13,060 nucleotides of DNA from Burkholderiales bacterium. Its GTDB lineage: Bacteria; Pseudomonadota; Gammaproteobacteria; Burkholderiales; Burkholderiaceae_C. Shown in pieces: positions 1 through 7,871 of this stretch. The notes below the pieces were generated by a model that was given only the letters and a program-made list of their open reading frames with translations, did no database searches and had not been told where the DNA came from. A program made the translations under genes and the position numbers. Location of the stretch: positions 1 to 13,060 of the forward strand of contig JANXMO010000516.1 of the NCBI GenBank assembly GCA_025354615.1, written 5' to 3'. Positions within the stretch are counted from its first letter, which is position 1. Each line of letters opens with the position of its first letter.

Positions 1-668
1 CCCTGATGGGCGACGACGCCTACGGCATCAACCGCGCCACCATCGTTCGCATGGTTCGTGAAGTGCAGGAAGTCACGCAACTGGGGTGTGAAGTGGCGGT
101 GGTGATCGGTGGCGGCAACATCTTTCGCGGCGTGGCCGGCGGCGCCGTGGGCATGGACCGCGCCACCGCCGACTACATGGGCATGCTGGCCACGGTCATG
201 AACTCGCTGGCGCTGGCCGACACCATGCGCCAGGAAGGTATCGTGGCGCGTGTCATGTCCGCCATCGCGATCGAGCAGGTGGTTGAGCCCTATGTGCGGC
301 CCAAAGCGCTGCAGTACCTGGAAGAAGGCAAGGTGGTGATTTTTGCCGCAGGTACCGGCAACCCGTTTTTCACCACCGACACCGCCGCGGCGCTGCGCGG
401 TGCGGAAATTGGCGCCGAAGTCGTTCTTAAAGCCACCAAGGTGGACGGCGTTTACAGCGCTGACCCCAAGAAAGATCCCACCGCCACCCGCTACGCGAAG
501 ATCAGTTTCGACGAAGCCATCATCCAGAACCTGCAGGTGCTCGATGCCACGGCGTTTGCACTGTGCCGTGACCAGAAGCTGCCCATCAAGGTCTTCAGCA
601 TCTTCAAACCCGGCGCGCTGCGGCGCGTGGTGATGGGCGAAGACGAAGGCACGCTGGTGCATGTTTGA
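1..668 (+). CDS. pyrH: UMP kinase (uridylate kinase), 5'-truncated by window edge
   Basis: PyrH phosphorylates UMP to UDP with ATP in the cytosol, the committed nucleotide step towards UTP and CTP. The reading frame is open from the first full codon (Leu at 3-5); the ATG at 6 is internal, because family members carry roughly 15-20 more residues (a lysine-rich first strand and LKLSGEAL) before this point. Visible hallmarks are the glycine-rich [11 protein letters not shown] loop, the [12 protein letters not shown] helix, [14 protein letters not shown], the [13 protein letters not shown] block and the C-terminal [11 protein letters not shown] motif. These identify the bacterial hexameric amino-acid-kinase-fold UMP kinase rather than the eukaryotic-type UMP/CMP kinase. 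It is the first gene seen of a co-directional cluster and lies 38 bases before frr, its usual partner. In many bacteria tsf and rpsB precede it, but they would lie outside this window. Confidence 0.97.
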   Translation, partial: LMGDDAYGINRATIVRMVREVQEVTQLGCEVAVVIGGGNIFRGVAGGAVGMDRATADYMGMLATVMNSLALADTMRQEGIVARVMSAIAIEQVVEPYVRPKALQYLEEGKVVIFAAGTGNPFFTTDTAAALRGAEIGAEVVLKATKVDGVYSADPKKDPTATRYAKISFDEAIIQNLQVLDATAFALCRDQKLPIKVFSIFKPGALRRVVMGEDEGTLVHV

Positions 669-706
669 TTGATTGACAACCCCGCAGCCAAGACGAGCTT
701 TATGCC

Positions 707-1267
707 ATGAGCACTGCTGACATCAAAAAAACGGCCGAAGCCAAAATGGCCCGTTCGCTCGAGACGTTCAAGGCGGAGTTGCAGAAAATCCGCACCGGCC
801 GCGCCCATCCCGGCATCCTGGACCAGGTGCAGATCGACTACTACGGCTCGATGGTGCCGATCAGCCAGGTCGCCAACGTGACGCTTCTCGACGCCCGCAC
901 GATCAACGTGCAGGCTTGGGAAAAAGGCATGGCACCGAAGATTGAACGTGCCATCCGCGAAAGTGATTTGGGGCTGAACCCCTCGTCTCAGGGCGATGTG
1001 CTGCGCGTGCCGATGCCCGCTTTGACCGAAGAGCGCCGCCGCGACCTGACCAAGGTCGTGCGCCATGCCGGTGAAGACGCCAAAGTGGCTGTCCGCAACC
1101 TGCGCCGTGATGCCAATGACCACGCCAAGAAATTGACCAAGGACAAGCTGATCGGCGAAGACGAAGAGCGCCGCTCTCTCGACGACATGCAAAAGCTGAC
1201 CGACCGCACGATTGCCGAAATCGACCGGCTGACGGCGGCCAAGGAAGCGGAAATCATGGCGGTTTGA
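707..1267 (+). CDS. frr: Ribosome recycling factor (RRF)
   Basis: RRF works with EF-G to split the post-termination ribosome in the cytosol. The protein is 186 residues, essentially the usual length (E. coli 185). The N-terminal helix leads into the KIRTGRA turn (about residues 27-33), where the second domain is inserted. That beta-rich domain II runs to about residue 105 and contains [13 protein letters not shown] and INVQAW. Two long, highly charged helices follow, with the [10 protein letters not shown] stretch around residues 129-138 that carries the ribosome-binding arginines. The ATG at 707 gives the canonical N-terminus. An out-of-frame ATG lies five bases earlier at 702. No strong Shine-Dalgarno is visible; there is only a weak GACGAG stretch near 692-697. 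It is the pyrH neighbour and is probably co-transcribed with it. Confidence 0.98.
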   Translation: MSTADIKKTAEAKMARSLETFKAELQKIRTGRAHPGILDQVQIDYYGSMVPISQVANVTLLDARTINVQAWEKGMAPKIERAIRESDLGLNPSSQGDVLRVPMPALTEERRRDLTKVVRHAGEDAKVAVRNLRRDANDHAKKLTKDKLIGEDEERRSLDDMQKLTDRTIAEIDRLTAAKEAEIMAV

Positions 1268-1330
1268 CCGTCGTCGCTTTCAGGCGGTTTGTGCCGCACG
1301 TTCACGCCATCTCTTTTCATTTTTTCAGTC

Positions 1331-2074
1331 TTGCCCACTTCTTACCTCATTCCCTGCCACGTGGCCATCGTGATGGACGGCAACGGCCGCTGGGCACGCA
1401 AGCGGTTCATGCCGCGTTTTTTCGGCCACAAGCACGGGGTGGAAACCTTGGTGCGTACCGTGCTGGCCTGTGCCGACCGCGGCATTCAATACCTGACGGT
1501 GTTTGCTTTTTCATCGGAAAACTGGCGGCGCCCGCAAGACGAGGTCTCCGGCCTGATGAATTTGGTGTTGATGGCCGTGTCGAAATACCTGGGCCGGCTG
1601 GAAACCCAAGGCGTGCGCATTCACATCGTCGGCGACCGTTCACAGGTTTCGCAGCGCGTGCGCGAAGCCTGGCATGAAGCCGAGTCCAGCACGCAGCACA
1701 ACACGCGCATCCACTTGTCAGTGGCCTTCAACTATGGCGGCCGCTGGGATGTGGTGCAGGCCTGCCAGCAAGCCATGCGCGCCGGCATCGAAGCCGACCA
1801 GCTCGACGAAGCCGCGCTCAATCGCTACATGGCGATGAGCCACGTGCCCGACCCCGATTTGTTCATCCGCACCGGTGGCGAAGAACGCGTCAGCAATTTT
1901 TTGCTCTGGCAAATCGCCTACAGCGAGTTGTATTTTTCCGATTGCCTCTGGCCTGAATTCGACGACGCGCAACTCGATGCGGCACTGGCCGCATACGCCT
2001 CGCGCGAGCGGCGTTACGGTGCCCTCAAACAAGAAGAACCGCCCGCTGCGCTGCTGCCGCAGGTGGGCAGCTGA
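1331..2074 (+). CDS. uppS: Undecaprenyl diphosphate synthase (cis-prenyltransferase), TTG start
   Basis: UppS extends farnesyl diphosphate with isopentenyl units to make the C55 lipid carrier precursor for peptidoglycan and O-antigen. The diagnostic HVAIVMDGNGRWAR block contains the catalytic Asp, residue 16 with the start used here. FGHKHGVETL, FAFSSENWRRP, NYGGRWD and the C-terminal RTGGEERVSNFLLWQ/YSELYF diphosphate-binding region are all present. No in-frame ATG precedes the catalytic motif. TTG at 1331 gives 247 residues with a typical short lead-in; TTG at 1289 would give 261 residues with an atypical hydrophobic N-terminus. Neither has a strong Shine-Dalgarno, although an AGGCGG lies just before 1289. 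The stop is seven bases before cdsA. The function is secure; the exact start is not. Confidence 0.95.
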   Translation: MPTSYLIPCHVAIVMDGNGRWARKRFMPRFFGHKHGVETLVRTVLACADRGIQYLTVFAFSSENWRRPQDEVSGLMNLVLMAVSKYLGRLETQGVRIHIVGDRSQVSQRVREAWHEAESSTQHNTRIHLSVAFNYGGRWDVVQACQQAMRAGIEADQLDEAALNRYMAMSHVPDPDLFIRTGGEERVSNFLLWQIAYSELYFSDCLWPEFDDAQLDAALAAYASRERRYGALKQEEPPAALLPQVGS

Positions 2075-2076
2075 GG
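2073..2076 (+). promoter_or_regulatory. Ribosome binding site of cdsA, overlapping the uppS stop
   Basis: GAGG lies five bases before the ATG at 2082 and shares bases with the uppS TGA at 2072-2074. This supports ATG 2082 as the cdsA start, rather than an in-frame codon further inside uppS. It also suggests that ribosomes finishing uppS help to start cdsA. Confidence 0.6.
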
Positions 2077-2081
2077 CGGCG

Positions 2082-2927
2082 ATGCTGCGGCAGCGCGTCC
2101 TTACGGCGCTGGCTTTGCTGGCCGTCTTGCTGCCAGCGCTGTTGAGCAAGCAGCACAGCACACCTTTTGCCACGGTCACGCTGCTGCTGATCGTTGCCGC
2201 TGGCTGGGAATGGGCACGCCTGAACGGCTGGCCGGGCACAGCAGCCATCGTATTTGCGGCCTTGCTGGCCGCCACAGGCGGTCTTGCCATCGGCACGGGC
2301 GCCAGTGCCAGCGCGGCGCTGCCCGTTCTGTGGTGGAGCGCCACCGCCGCGTGGGTGGCGGGCAGTACGGCGGCGCTCTGGAAGGGGCCGCAGGGGTGGG
2401 CTGCGTTGCTGCGGGCATTGCGTTGCGGCGGTGGTTGGCTGGCCCTGGCGGTCGCCTGGCTGGCCTTGGTGCAAGCCCGCGGCATCGGCATCAATTTCAT
2501 CCTGTCGGTTTTCTGCCTGGTGTGGATGGCCGACATGGCGGCTTATTTTGGTGGCCGGGCGTTTGGCCGCCGTAAGCTGGCGCCGTCCATCAGCCCCGGC
2601 AAGAGCTGGGAAGGCGTGGCCAGCGGGCTGCTGGGCGTGATGGTGCTGGCGGCTGCGTGGACAGTGTTCGACTGCCATGTGGACATTGATTCGCTGAGCC
2701 TGTACAGCCGGCTCAAAGGTGCTTTCCCTGTGCCTGTAGTGGTGCTGTGGCTTCTGGCGCTGGGCGCCATGAGCGTGGTGGGCGACCTGTTCGAATCGCT
2801 GGTCAAGCGCGCGGCTGGCGTCAAGGACAGCAGCGCCTTGCTGCCGGGCCACGGCGGTGTGCTGGACCGCATTGATGCGCTGCTGCCGGTTTTTCCCTTC
2901 GCGATGGCATTGAATTCCTTGTGCTGA
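2082..2927 (+). CDS. cdsA: Phosphatidate cytidylyltransferase (CDP-diglyceride synthase)
   Basis: CdsA is an inner-membrane enzyme that condenses CTP with phosphatidic acid to give CDP-diacylglycerol, the branch point for phosphatidylethanolamine, phosphatidylglycerol and cardiolipin. The 281-residue protein is mostly hydrophobic, with several predicted membrane helices starting directly at the N-terminus (LTALALLAVLLPALL). The family signature near the C-terminus is complete: S239, K242-R243, K248-D249, H257-G258-G259 and D262-R263-x-D265. Upstream, DMAAYFGGRAFGRRKLAPSI and SPGKSWEG are also typical. The frame is open into uppS, but ATG 2082 has a good Shine-Dalgarno and gives the expected N-terminus. 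It sits between uppS and dxr, its usual place. Confidence 0.96.
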   Translation: MLRQRVLTALALLAVLLPALLSKQHSTPFATVTLLLIVAAGWEWARLNGWPGTAAIVFAALLAATGGLAIGTGASASAALPVLWWSATAAWVAGSTAALWKGPQGWAALLRALRCGGGWLALAVAWLALVQARGIGINFILSVFCLVWMADMAAYFGGRAFGRRKLAPSISPGKSWEGVASGLLGVMVLAAAWTVFDCHVDIDSLSLYSRLKGAFPVPVVVLWLLALGAMSVVGDLFESLVKRAAGVKDSSALLPGHGGVLDRIDALLPVFPFAMALNSLC

Positions 2928-2971
2928 TGGCGGCAGATCTTTCCGTCGCCTGCAACCGGCTTCCCACATGA
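2927..2971 (+). other. 14-codon mini-ORF bridging cdsA and dxr
   Basis: The cdsA stop (TGA 2925-2927) shares its last base with an ATG at 2927. This opens a 14-codon frame whose own TGA (2969-2971) overlaps the dxr ATG (2968-2970) as ATGA. The encoded peptide (MAADLSVACNRLPT) resembles nothing I recognise. The gap holds no clear Shine-Dalgarno for dxr, so the frame might carry terminating ribosomes from cdsA to dxr. It may equally be chance; no function is claimed for the peptide. Confidence 0.25.
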
Positions 2972-4167
2972 CCGACCCTGCATCGCCCCACCGTCTTTGC
3001 ATCCTCGGCTCGACCGGTTCGATCGGCTGCAGCACGCTCGACGTGGTGTCACGGCATCCGCAGCGGTTCGAGGTGTTTGCGTTGACCGCGCATAGCCGCG
3101 TTGATGAGTTGTTCGAGCAATGCCTTCTATGGCAGCCACGTTTTGCGGCGCTGCCCGAAGCGGCGCCGGCCCAGGCGTTGCAGGCGCGTCTGCGGGCCGC
3201 GGGTTGCAGCACGGCGGTGCTCTCCGGTCCGGGTGCCCTGTGCGAACTGGCGGCGGCGCCGGAAGTTGACAGCGTCATGGCGGCCATCGTTGGTGCTGCC
3301 GGCTTGCCGGCCTGCATGGCAGCAGCACGCGCGGGCAAGCGGCTGCTGCTGGCCAACAAAGAGGCGCTGGTCGTGGGCGGCGCGCTCTTCATGGCGGCGG
3401 TTCGTGAAGGCGGTGCCACGCTGCTGCCGATCGACAGCGAGCACTCGGCCATTTTCCAGTGCCTGCCCGCGCAGCGCAGCCTGTGGGCCGGCCACATCGA
3501 TCACATCGTGCTGACCGCGTCCGGGGGGCCGTTCCGCACCCGTGACCCGGCCACGTTGGCGACCGTGACGCCGGCTGAAGCCGTGGCGCACCCCAATTGG
3601 GCCATGGGCCGCAAAATTTCGGTCGACTCGGCCACCATGATGAACAAGGCGCTGGAGGTGATCGAAGCGCGCTGGCTGTTCGACCTGGCGCCGGCACAGA
3701 TTCGCGTGCTGATCCACCCGCAAAGCATCATCCACTCGATGGTGGTGTGCCGCGACCATTCGGTGCTGGCGCAAATGGGCACGCCTGACATGCGCGTGCC
3801 CATCGCTTACGGACTGGCGTTTCCGCAGCGCATGGCGTCGGGCGCCGCTGCCATCGACTTTTCAACCGTCGCCGCCCTCACCTTCGAGCCGGCCGATGCG
3901 CAACGCTTCCCGGGCCTGCAACTGGCGTGGGACACGCTGCACGGCGCGCCCGGCAGCACCGCCGTGCTCAACGCTGCCAACGAAGTGGCGGTGGCGGCGT
4001 TCCTGGACGGCGGCCTGCGTTTCGACCAGATCCACGCCGTCAATGCCGGCACGCTGTCGGGCATCGCCATCACGGCAAACGAAGCCGCATCGGTCGACGC
4101 CTTGATGGCGCTCGATGGGCGGGCCCGGGCGCAGGCGCAACAACTCGTCAAAGGCTTGTCATCATGA
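2968..4167 (+). CDS. dxr: 1-deoxy-D-xylulose 5-phosphate reductoisomerase
   Basis: Dxr (IspC) converts 1-deoxyxylulose 5-phosphate to methylerythritol 4-phosphate using NADPH and a divalent metal. It is the first committed step of the MEP isoprenoid pathway, which ultimately feeds UppS. The 399-residue protein matches the family length (E. coli 398). The NADPH-binding GSTGSIG is at residues 14-20 and LLANKEALV follows around 126-134. The metal and substrate ligands are D156, S157 and E158 in PIDSEHSAIFQ. SATMMNKALEVIEA supplies N226, K227 and the third metal ligand E230. HPQSIIHSMV and the C-terminal helical domain are present. ATG 2968 has no visible Shine-Dalgarno and overlaps the stop of a mini-ORF. 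The stop overlaps the rseP start by four bases (ATGA). Confidence 0.98.
   Translation: MTDPASPHRLCILGSTGSIGCSTLDVVSRHPQRFEVFALTAHSRVDELFEQCLLWQPRFAALPEAAPAQALQARLRAAGCSTAVLSGPGALCELAAAPEVDSVMAAIVGAAGLPACMAAARAGKRLLLANKEALVVGGALFMAAVREGGATLLPIDSEHSAIFQCLPAQRSLWAGHIDHIVLTASGGPFRTRDPATLATVTPAEAVAHPNWAMGRKISVDSATMMNKALEVIEARWLFDLAPAQIRVLIHPQSIIHSMVVCRDHSVLAQMGTPDMRVPIAYGLAFPQRMASGAAAIDFSTVAALTFEPADAQRFPGLQLAWDTLHGAPGSTAVLNAANEVAVAAFLDGGLRFDQIHAVNAGTLSGIAITANEAASVDALMALDGRARAQAQQLVKGLSS
4150..4154 (+). promoter_or_regulatory. Ribosome binding site of rseP inside dxr
   Basis: AAAGG ends nine bases before the rseP ATG at 4164, within the last codons of dxr. Together with the ATGA stop/start overlap this selects ATG 4164 over the open upstream extension of the same frame and suggests coupled translation. 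Confidence 0.45.
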
Positions 4168-5540
4168 TCACCACGGTATTGGCCTTTGCCCTGACGCTGG
4201 GCGTCTTGATCATTGTTCACGAATACGGGCATTACCGCGTGGCTCGCGCTTGCGGCGTCCAGGTGCTGCGCTTTTCGATCGGTTTCGGCCGCGTGCTGTG
4301 GCGCCACCAGGCCGGGCCGGGGCAGACGGAATTCGTGCTGGCAGCGCTGCCTTTTGGCGGTTACGTGAAGATGCTCGATGAACGCGAAGGCCCGGTGCCA
4401 CCGGCTGATCTGGCCCGCGCTTTCAACCGCCAGCCGTTGCACAAGCGGGCTGCCATCGTGCTGGCCGGGCCGTTGGCCAACCTGCTGCTGGCCGTGCTGC
4501 TGTACAGCGGTGCCCATTGGATCGGCATGGATGAGCCTCAGGCCCGCCTGGCCACACCACCCGCCGGCAGCCTGGCCGAAAAAGCCGGCTTGCGCGCTGG
4601 CGACTGGGTGCACGCCGTCTCGATCGACGGCAACGAGTGGACCGAATCGCGTTCATTGCCTGACCTGCAATGGCAGGCCACCCAGGCTTTTTTGCACGCC
4701 ACGCCGCTGCACCTGCGTGTCAGCGATGCGCGAGGCCACGGCGAACGCAATGTCGTGCTGGTACTCGACACCCTGGCACCCAGTGAAGTCGATGCCCAGT
4801 TGATGCGCCAGATCGGCATGGCCGCGCCGTTCAGCGAGCCGGTGTTGGGCGAGGTCAAGCTTGGCGGCAGCGCGGCGCGTGCCGGCCTGCGCCCGGGCGA
4901 CCGCGTGCTGCGCATCGACGAGCGCCCGGTGCAAGACGCCGTTCAACTGCGGGAATGGATTCGCAGCAGCGTGGCTGACAGCGGCGGCGCCGGCCAACCG
5001 ATGGTTTGGCGCATTGAACGCGCCGGTTCGGTGCGAGATGTTGACGTCACACCGGCCGTTGTGCTCGACGGCGGTAAACACGTGGGCCGCATCGAAGCTT
5101 TCGTGGGCGCCCCAGCCGAGCGCCTGCGCGTGCGTTACGGTGCGGTTGAAGGCTTCACCCGGGCCGTGTCACGCACCTGGGAAATGTCGGCGCTGACTTT
5201 GCAGACCTTTGGCAAAATGATCACCGGCCAGGCCTCGCTGAAAAACCTGTCCGGGCCATTGACGATTGCCGATTACGCAGGCCAGTCGGTGCGTGTCGGC
5301 TTGGCGTATTACCTCGGTTTTTTGGCGGTGGTCAGCATCAGCCTGGGCATCCTGAACCTGCTGCCCTTGCCGCTGCTGGATGGCGGGCACCTGATGTATT
5401 ATCTTTTTGAAGCAGTGACCAGGCGCCCCGTTTCCGAGCTCTGGCTCGGGCGCCTGCAGCGCGGCGGCGTGCTCGTCATGCTGATGCTGATGTCGCTTGC
5501 TCTCTACAACGACTTGGCCCGTTTGTTCGGCCAGTACTGA
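4164..5540 (+). CDS. rseP: RseP site-2 zinc metalloprotease (regulated intramembrane proteolysis)
   Basis: RseP cleaves the anti-sigma factor RseA within the inner membrane after DegS has cut it, releasing the envelope-stress sigma factor; it also clears remnant signal peptides. The 458-residue protein has a first membrane helix containing the zinc motif H19-E20-Y-G-H23. FALAALPFGGYVKM-type sequence follows, here as VLAALPFGGYVKM. Two periplasmic PDZ domains lie at roughly residues 105-205 and 205-300, with the loops GSLAEKAGLRAGD (about 135-147) and GGSAARAGLRPGD (about 234-246). The C-terminal helix contains NLLPLPLLDGGH at 398-409, which gives the third zinc ligand D406. All catalytic residues are intact. 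The frame is open upstream into dxr, but ATG 4164 is the conserved start. It ends nine bases before bamA. Confidence 0.97.
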   Translation: MITTVLAFALTLGVLIIVHEYGHYRVARACGVQVLRFSIGFGRVLWRHQAGPGQTEFVLAALPFGGYVKMLDEREGPVPPADLARAFNRQPLHKRAAIVLAGPLANLLLAVLLYSGAHWIGMDEPQARLATPPAGSLAEKAGLRAGDWVHAVSIDGNEWTESRSLPDLQWQATQAFLHATPLHLRVSDARGHGERNVVLVLDTLAPSEVDAQLMRQIGMAAPFSEPVLGEVKLGGSAARAGLRPGDRVLRIDERPVQDAVQLREWIRSSVADSGGAGQPMVWRIERAGSVRDVDVTPAVVLDGGKHVGRIEAFVGAPAERLRVRYGAVEGFTRAVSRTWEMSALTLQTFGKMITGQASLKNLSGPLTIADYAGQSVRVGLAYYLGFLAVVSISLGILNLLPLPLLDGGHLMYYLFEAVTRRPVSELWLGRLQRGGVLVMLMLMSLALYNDLARLFGQY

Positions 5541-5549
5541 TTCCCTTGC

Positions 5550-7871
5550 ATGCGCCTTCCTTCCGGTTTGCTTCGGCGGCTTTGCCCGCTCTCTGTGTGT
5601 CCCTCTTGGTTGCCGCTGGCGATGGCCGCCGCCATGGCCAGCACCAGCGCCTGGGCGGTCGACCCGTTCACGTTGAAAGACATCCGCGTCGAAGGGCTGC
5701 AGCGCACCGACGCCGGCACCGTCTTCGCCTCGCTGCCGTTTCGCATTGGCGACACCTATAACGACGAGAAAGGCGCCACCGCACTGCGCGCGCTCTTTGC
5801 CACCGGCTTGTTCAAAGACGTGCGCATCGAGATTGATCAGGGCGTCGTCGTGGTGCTGGTTGAAGAGCGTTCGGTCATTGCGACGATCGACTTCGTCGGC
5901 CTGAAGGAGTTCGACAAGGACACGCTGACGAAGTCACTGAAGGACTTCGGCATCGGCGAAGGCCAGCCGTTCGACAAGGCGTTGGCCGACCGGGCCGAGC
6001 AGGAGCTGAAGCGGCAGTACCTCAGCCGCAGTCTCTATGGCGCTGAAGTGGTGACGACCGTGACGCCGCAGGAACGCAACCGCGTCAACGTCACCTTCAC
6101 GGTGGCCGAGGGAACGGCAGCTCGCATCCGCGAGATTCGCGTCGTGGGCAACAAGGTTTTTTCTGAAAGCACCCTCAAAGGCCTGTTCGACCTCAACGAT
6201 GGCGGCTGGCTCAACTGGTACACCAAGGCCGATCAGTACTCGCGCACCAAGCTCAACGCCGACCTGGAGTCGCTGCGCGCTTACTACCTGAACCGTGGTT
6301 ATCTCGAATTCAACGTCGAGTCGACCCAGGTCGCCATTTCGCCGGACAAACAAGACATCACAGTCACCGTCAACGTCAAGGAAGGCCAGCGTTACACGGT
6401 CACGGCCGTCAAGCTGGAAGGCGACTACCTTGGCAAGGATGAAGATTTCAAAACCTTGGTCACGATCCGCCCGGGCGAGCCGTACCGGGCCGAAGCCGTG
6501 GCCGAAACCATCAAAGCCTTTGTCGACCGCTTCGGCAGCTTCGGCTACGCATTCGCCAAAATCGATTCGCGCCCGGAAATCGACCGCAGCAACGGCCGCG
6601 TCGTGCTGACGCTGGTGGCCGAACCGCAGCGCCGCGTCTACGTGCGGCGCATCAGTGTGGCCGGCAACAGCCGCACGCGTGACGAAGTCATCCGGCGTGA
6701 GTTCCGCCAGTTCGAATCGTCCTGGTACGACGGGCGCAAGATCAAACTGTCGCGCGACCGGGTCGACCGTCTGGGTTACTTCAGTGAAGTCAACGTTGAA
6801 ACCAATGAAGTGCCGGGTACCCAGGACCAGGTCGATCTGGTCATCACCATCAAGGAAAAACCGACCGGCAACCTGCTGCTGGGCGCGGGCTTTTCCAGTG
6901 CCGACAAGTTGTCACTGACGGTGTCGATCAAACAGGACAACGTCTTTGGCTCGGGCAATTACCTGGGCATAGAAGTCAACACCAGCAAGTCCAGCCGCAC
7001 GCTGGTGTTGAGCAGCGTGGACCCGTATTTCACGATCGACGGCATTTCACGCGCGTTCGACCTTTACTACCGCACCGTGCGCCCGCTCAACAGCCAGGGC
7101 GAGGAATACGAAATCATCACGCCCGGTGCTTCACTGCGCTTTGGCGTGCCGTTCAGCGAGTTTGATACGGTGTTTTTTGGCGCTGGCGTCGAGCAGACTG
7201 AAATTCGTGGCACCACGGCCATTCCGCAAAACTACTACAACTACCGCCGTCAATTCGGTGCCAAGAGCAATTCCCTGCCGCTGACGCTCGGCTGGACGCG
7301 TGACGGCCGCGACAGCGCGCTGGTGCCAACCGACGGCCGTTACCAGCGGATAAACCTCGATTGGGGCGTGGCCGGTGACACCCGTTACCTGCGCGCCAAC
7401 GGGCAGTTCCAGCAGTATTTTCCGTTGTCCAAACGGTTTACGCTGGCGCTCAATGCCGAAGTCGGTTGGGGCAAGGGTCTGTTGGGCAAGCCGTATCCGG
7501 TGTTCAAGAACTTTTATGGTGGCGGATTGGGCACCGTGCGCGGTTTCGACCAGGGCTCGCTCGGCCCGGTTGACGTGATTGGCGCCTACATTGGCGGCAA
7601 CCGGCGCATCAACCTCAACAGCGAGCTCTACCTTCCCGTGCCCGGCTCTGGCAACGACCGCACATTGCGGCTGTTCACCTATCTGGATGCGGGCAATGTC
7701 TGGGGTGAAGACGAAAAACTCACGGCTGACAGCCTGCGCGCGTCGGCCGGCTTGGGTTTGAGCTGGGTCTCACCCGTGGGCCCGCTCAAACTGAGCTATG
7801 GCGCCCCGGTGCGCAAAAAACCAACGGATAGAATTCAACGACTGCAATTTCAGATCGGGACCGCGTTCTAA
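5550..7871 (+). CDS. bamA: Outer membrane protein assembly factor BamA (Omp85)
   Basis: BamA is the central subunit of the BAM complex, which folds and inserts beta-barrel proteins into the outer membrane. The 773-residue product has a signal peptide with likely cleavage after A36 (AWA before VDPF). Five POTRA repeats follow, starting at about residues 40, 108, 190, 280 and 361. A C-terminal 16-stranded barrel runs from about residue 439. The loop-6 VRGF motif that pins inside the barrel is at 663-666. The chain ends in a terminal Phe, part of the outer-membrane recognition signal. The signal region is somewhat long and includes two cysteines and several prolines. An alternative ATG at 5622 would destroy the signal peptide. 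No strong Shine-Dalgarno is seen in the nine-base gap after rseP. The stop overlaps the skp ATG (TAATG). Confidence 0.98.
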   Translation: MRLPSGLLRRLCPLSVCPSWLPLAMAAAMASTSAWAVDPFTLKDIRVEGLQRTDAGTVFASLPFRIGDTYNDEKGATALRALFATGLFKDVRIEIDQGVVVVLVEERSVIATIDFVGLKEFDKDTLTKSLKDFGIGEGQPFDKALADRAEQELKRQYLSRSLYGAEVVTTVTPQERNRVNVTFTVAEGTAARIREIRVVGNKVFSESTLKGLFDLNDGGWLNWYTKADQYSRTKLNADLESLRAYYLNRGYLEFNVESTQVAISPDKQDITVTVNVKEGQRYTVTAVKLEGDYLGKDEDFKTLVTIRPGEPYRAEAVAETIKAFVDRFGSFGYAFAKIDSRPEIDRSNGRVVLTLVAEPQRRVYVRRISVAGNSRTRDEVIRREFRQFESSWYDGRKIKLSRDRVDRLGYFSEVNVETNEVPGTQDQVDLVITIKEKPTGNLLLGAGFSSADKLSLTVSIKQDNVFGSGNYLGIEVNTSKSSRTLVLSSVDPYFTIDGISRAFDLYYRTVRPLNSQGEEYEIITPGASLRFGVPFSEFDTVFFGAGVEQTEIRGTTAIPQNYYNYRRQFGAKSNSLPLTLGWTRDGRDSALVPTDGRYQRINLDWGVAGDTRYLRANGQFQQYFPLSKRFTLALNAEVGWGKGLLGKPYPVFKNFYGGGLGTVRGFDQGSLGPVDVIGAYIGGNRRINLNSELYLPVPGSGNDRTLRLFTYLDAGNVWGEDEKLTADSLRASAGLGLSWVSPVGPLKLSYGAPVRKKPTDRIQRLQFQIGTAF

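Noticed and set aside
666..676. Short tandem TGATTGATTGA at the pyrH stop
   Set aside because: Fewer than three full repeat units and no matching copy elsewhere; read as chance sequence around the stop codon.
1281..1328. Possible rho-independent terminator between frr and uppS (GGCG...CGCC followed by a T-rich tract)
   Set aside because: The stem would be only about four base pairs with a long loop, and the T-run is interrupted. Weak at best, and operon continuity argues against it.
1264..1677. Plus-strand frame starting at the frr stop and overlapping uppS
   Set aside because: It is an alternative frame of uppS with Arg/His-rich, low-complexity sequence, and the uppS motifs are all in the other frame.
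2025..3497. 490-codon open frame on the minus strand across cdsA and dxr
   Set aside because: It is antisense to two clearly functional genes. The product is low-complexity, rich in Arg, His, Gln and Ala, and resembles no family. GC-rich genes with strong third-position bias routinely leave such open antisense frames.
5500..5550. Envelope-stress sigma factor promoter before bamA
   Set aside because: The gap is nine bases and I saw no convincing GAACTT/TCAAA-like pair at proper spacing in the end of rseP. I cannot exclude a diverged promoter.
5550..5655. BamA precursor as a lipoprotein, because of cysteines in the signal region
   Set aside because: The cysteines at residues 12 and 17 are not in a lipobox context, and a normal signal peptidase I site (AWA) follows at residues 34-36.
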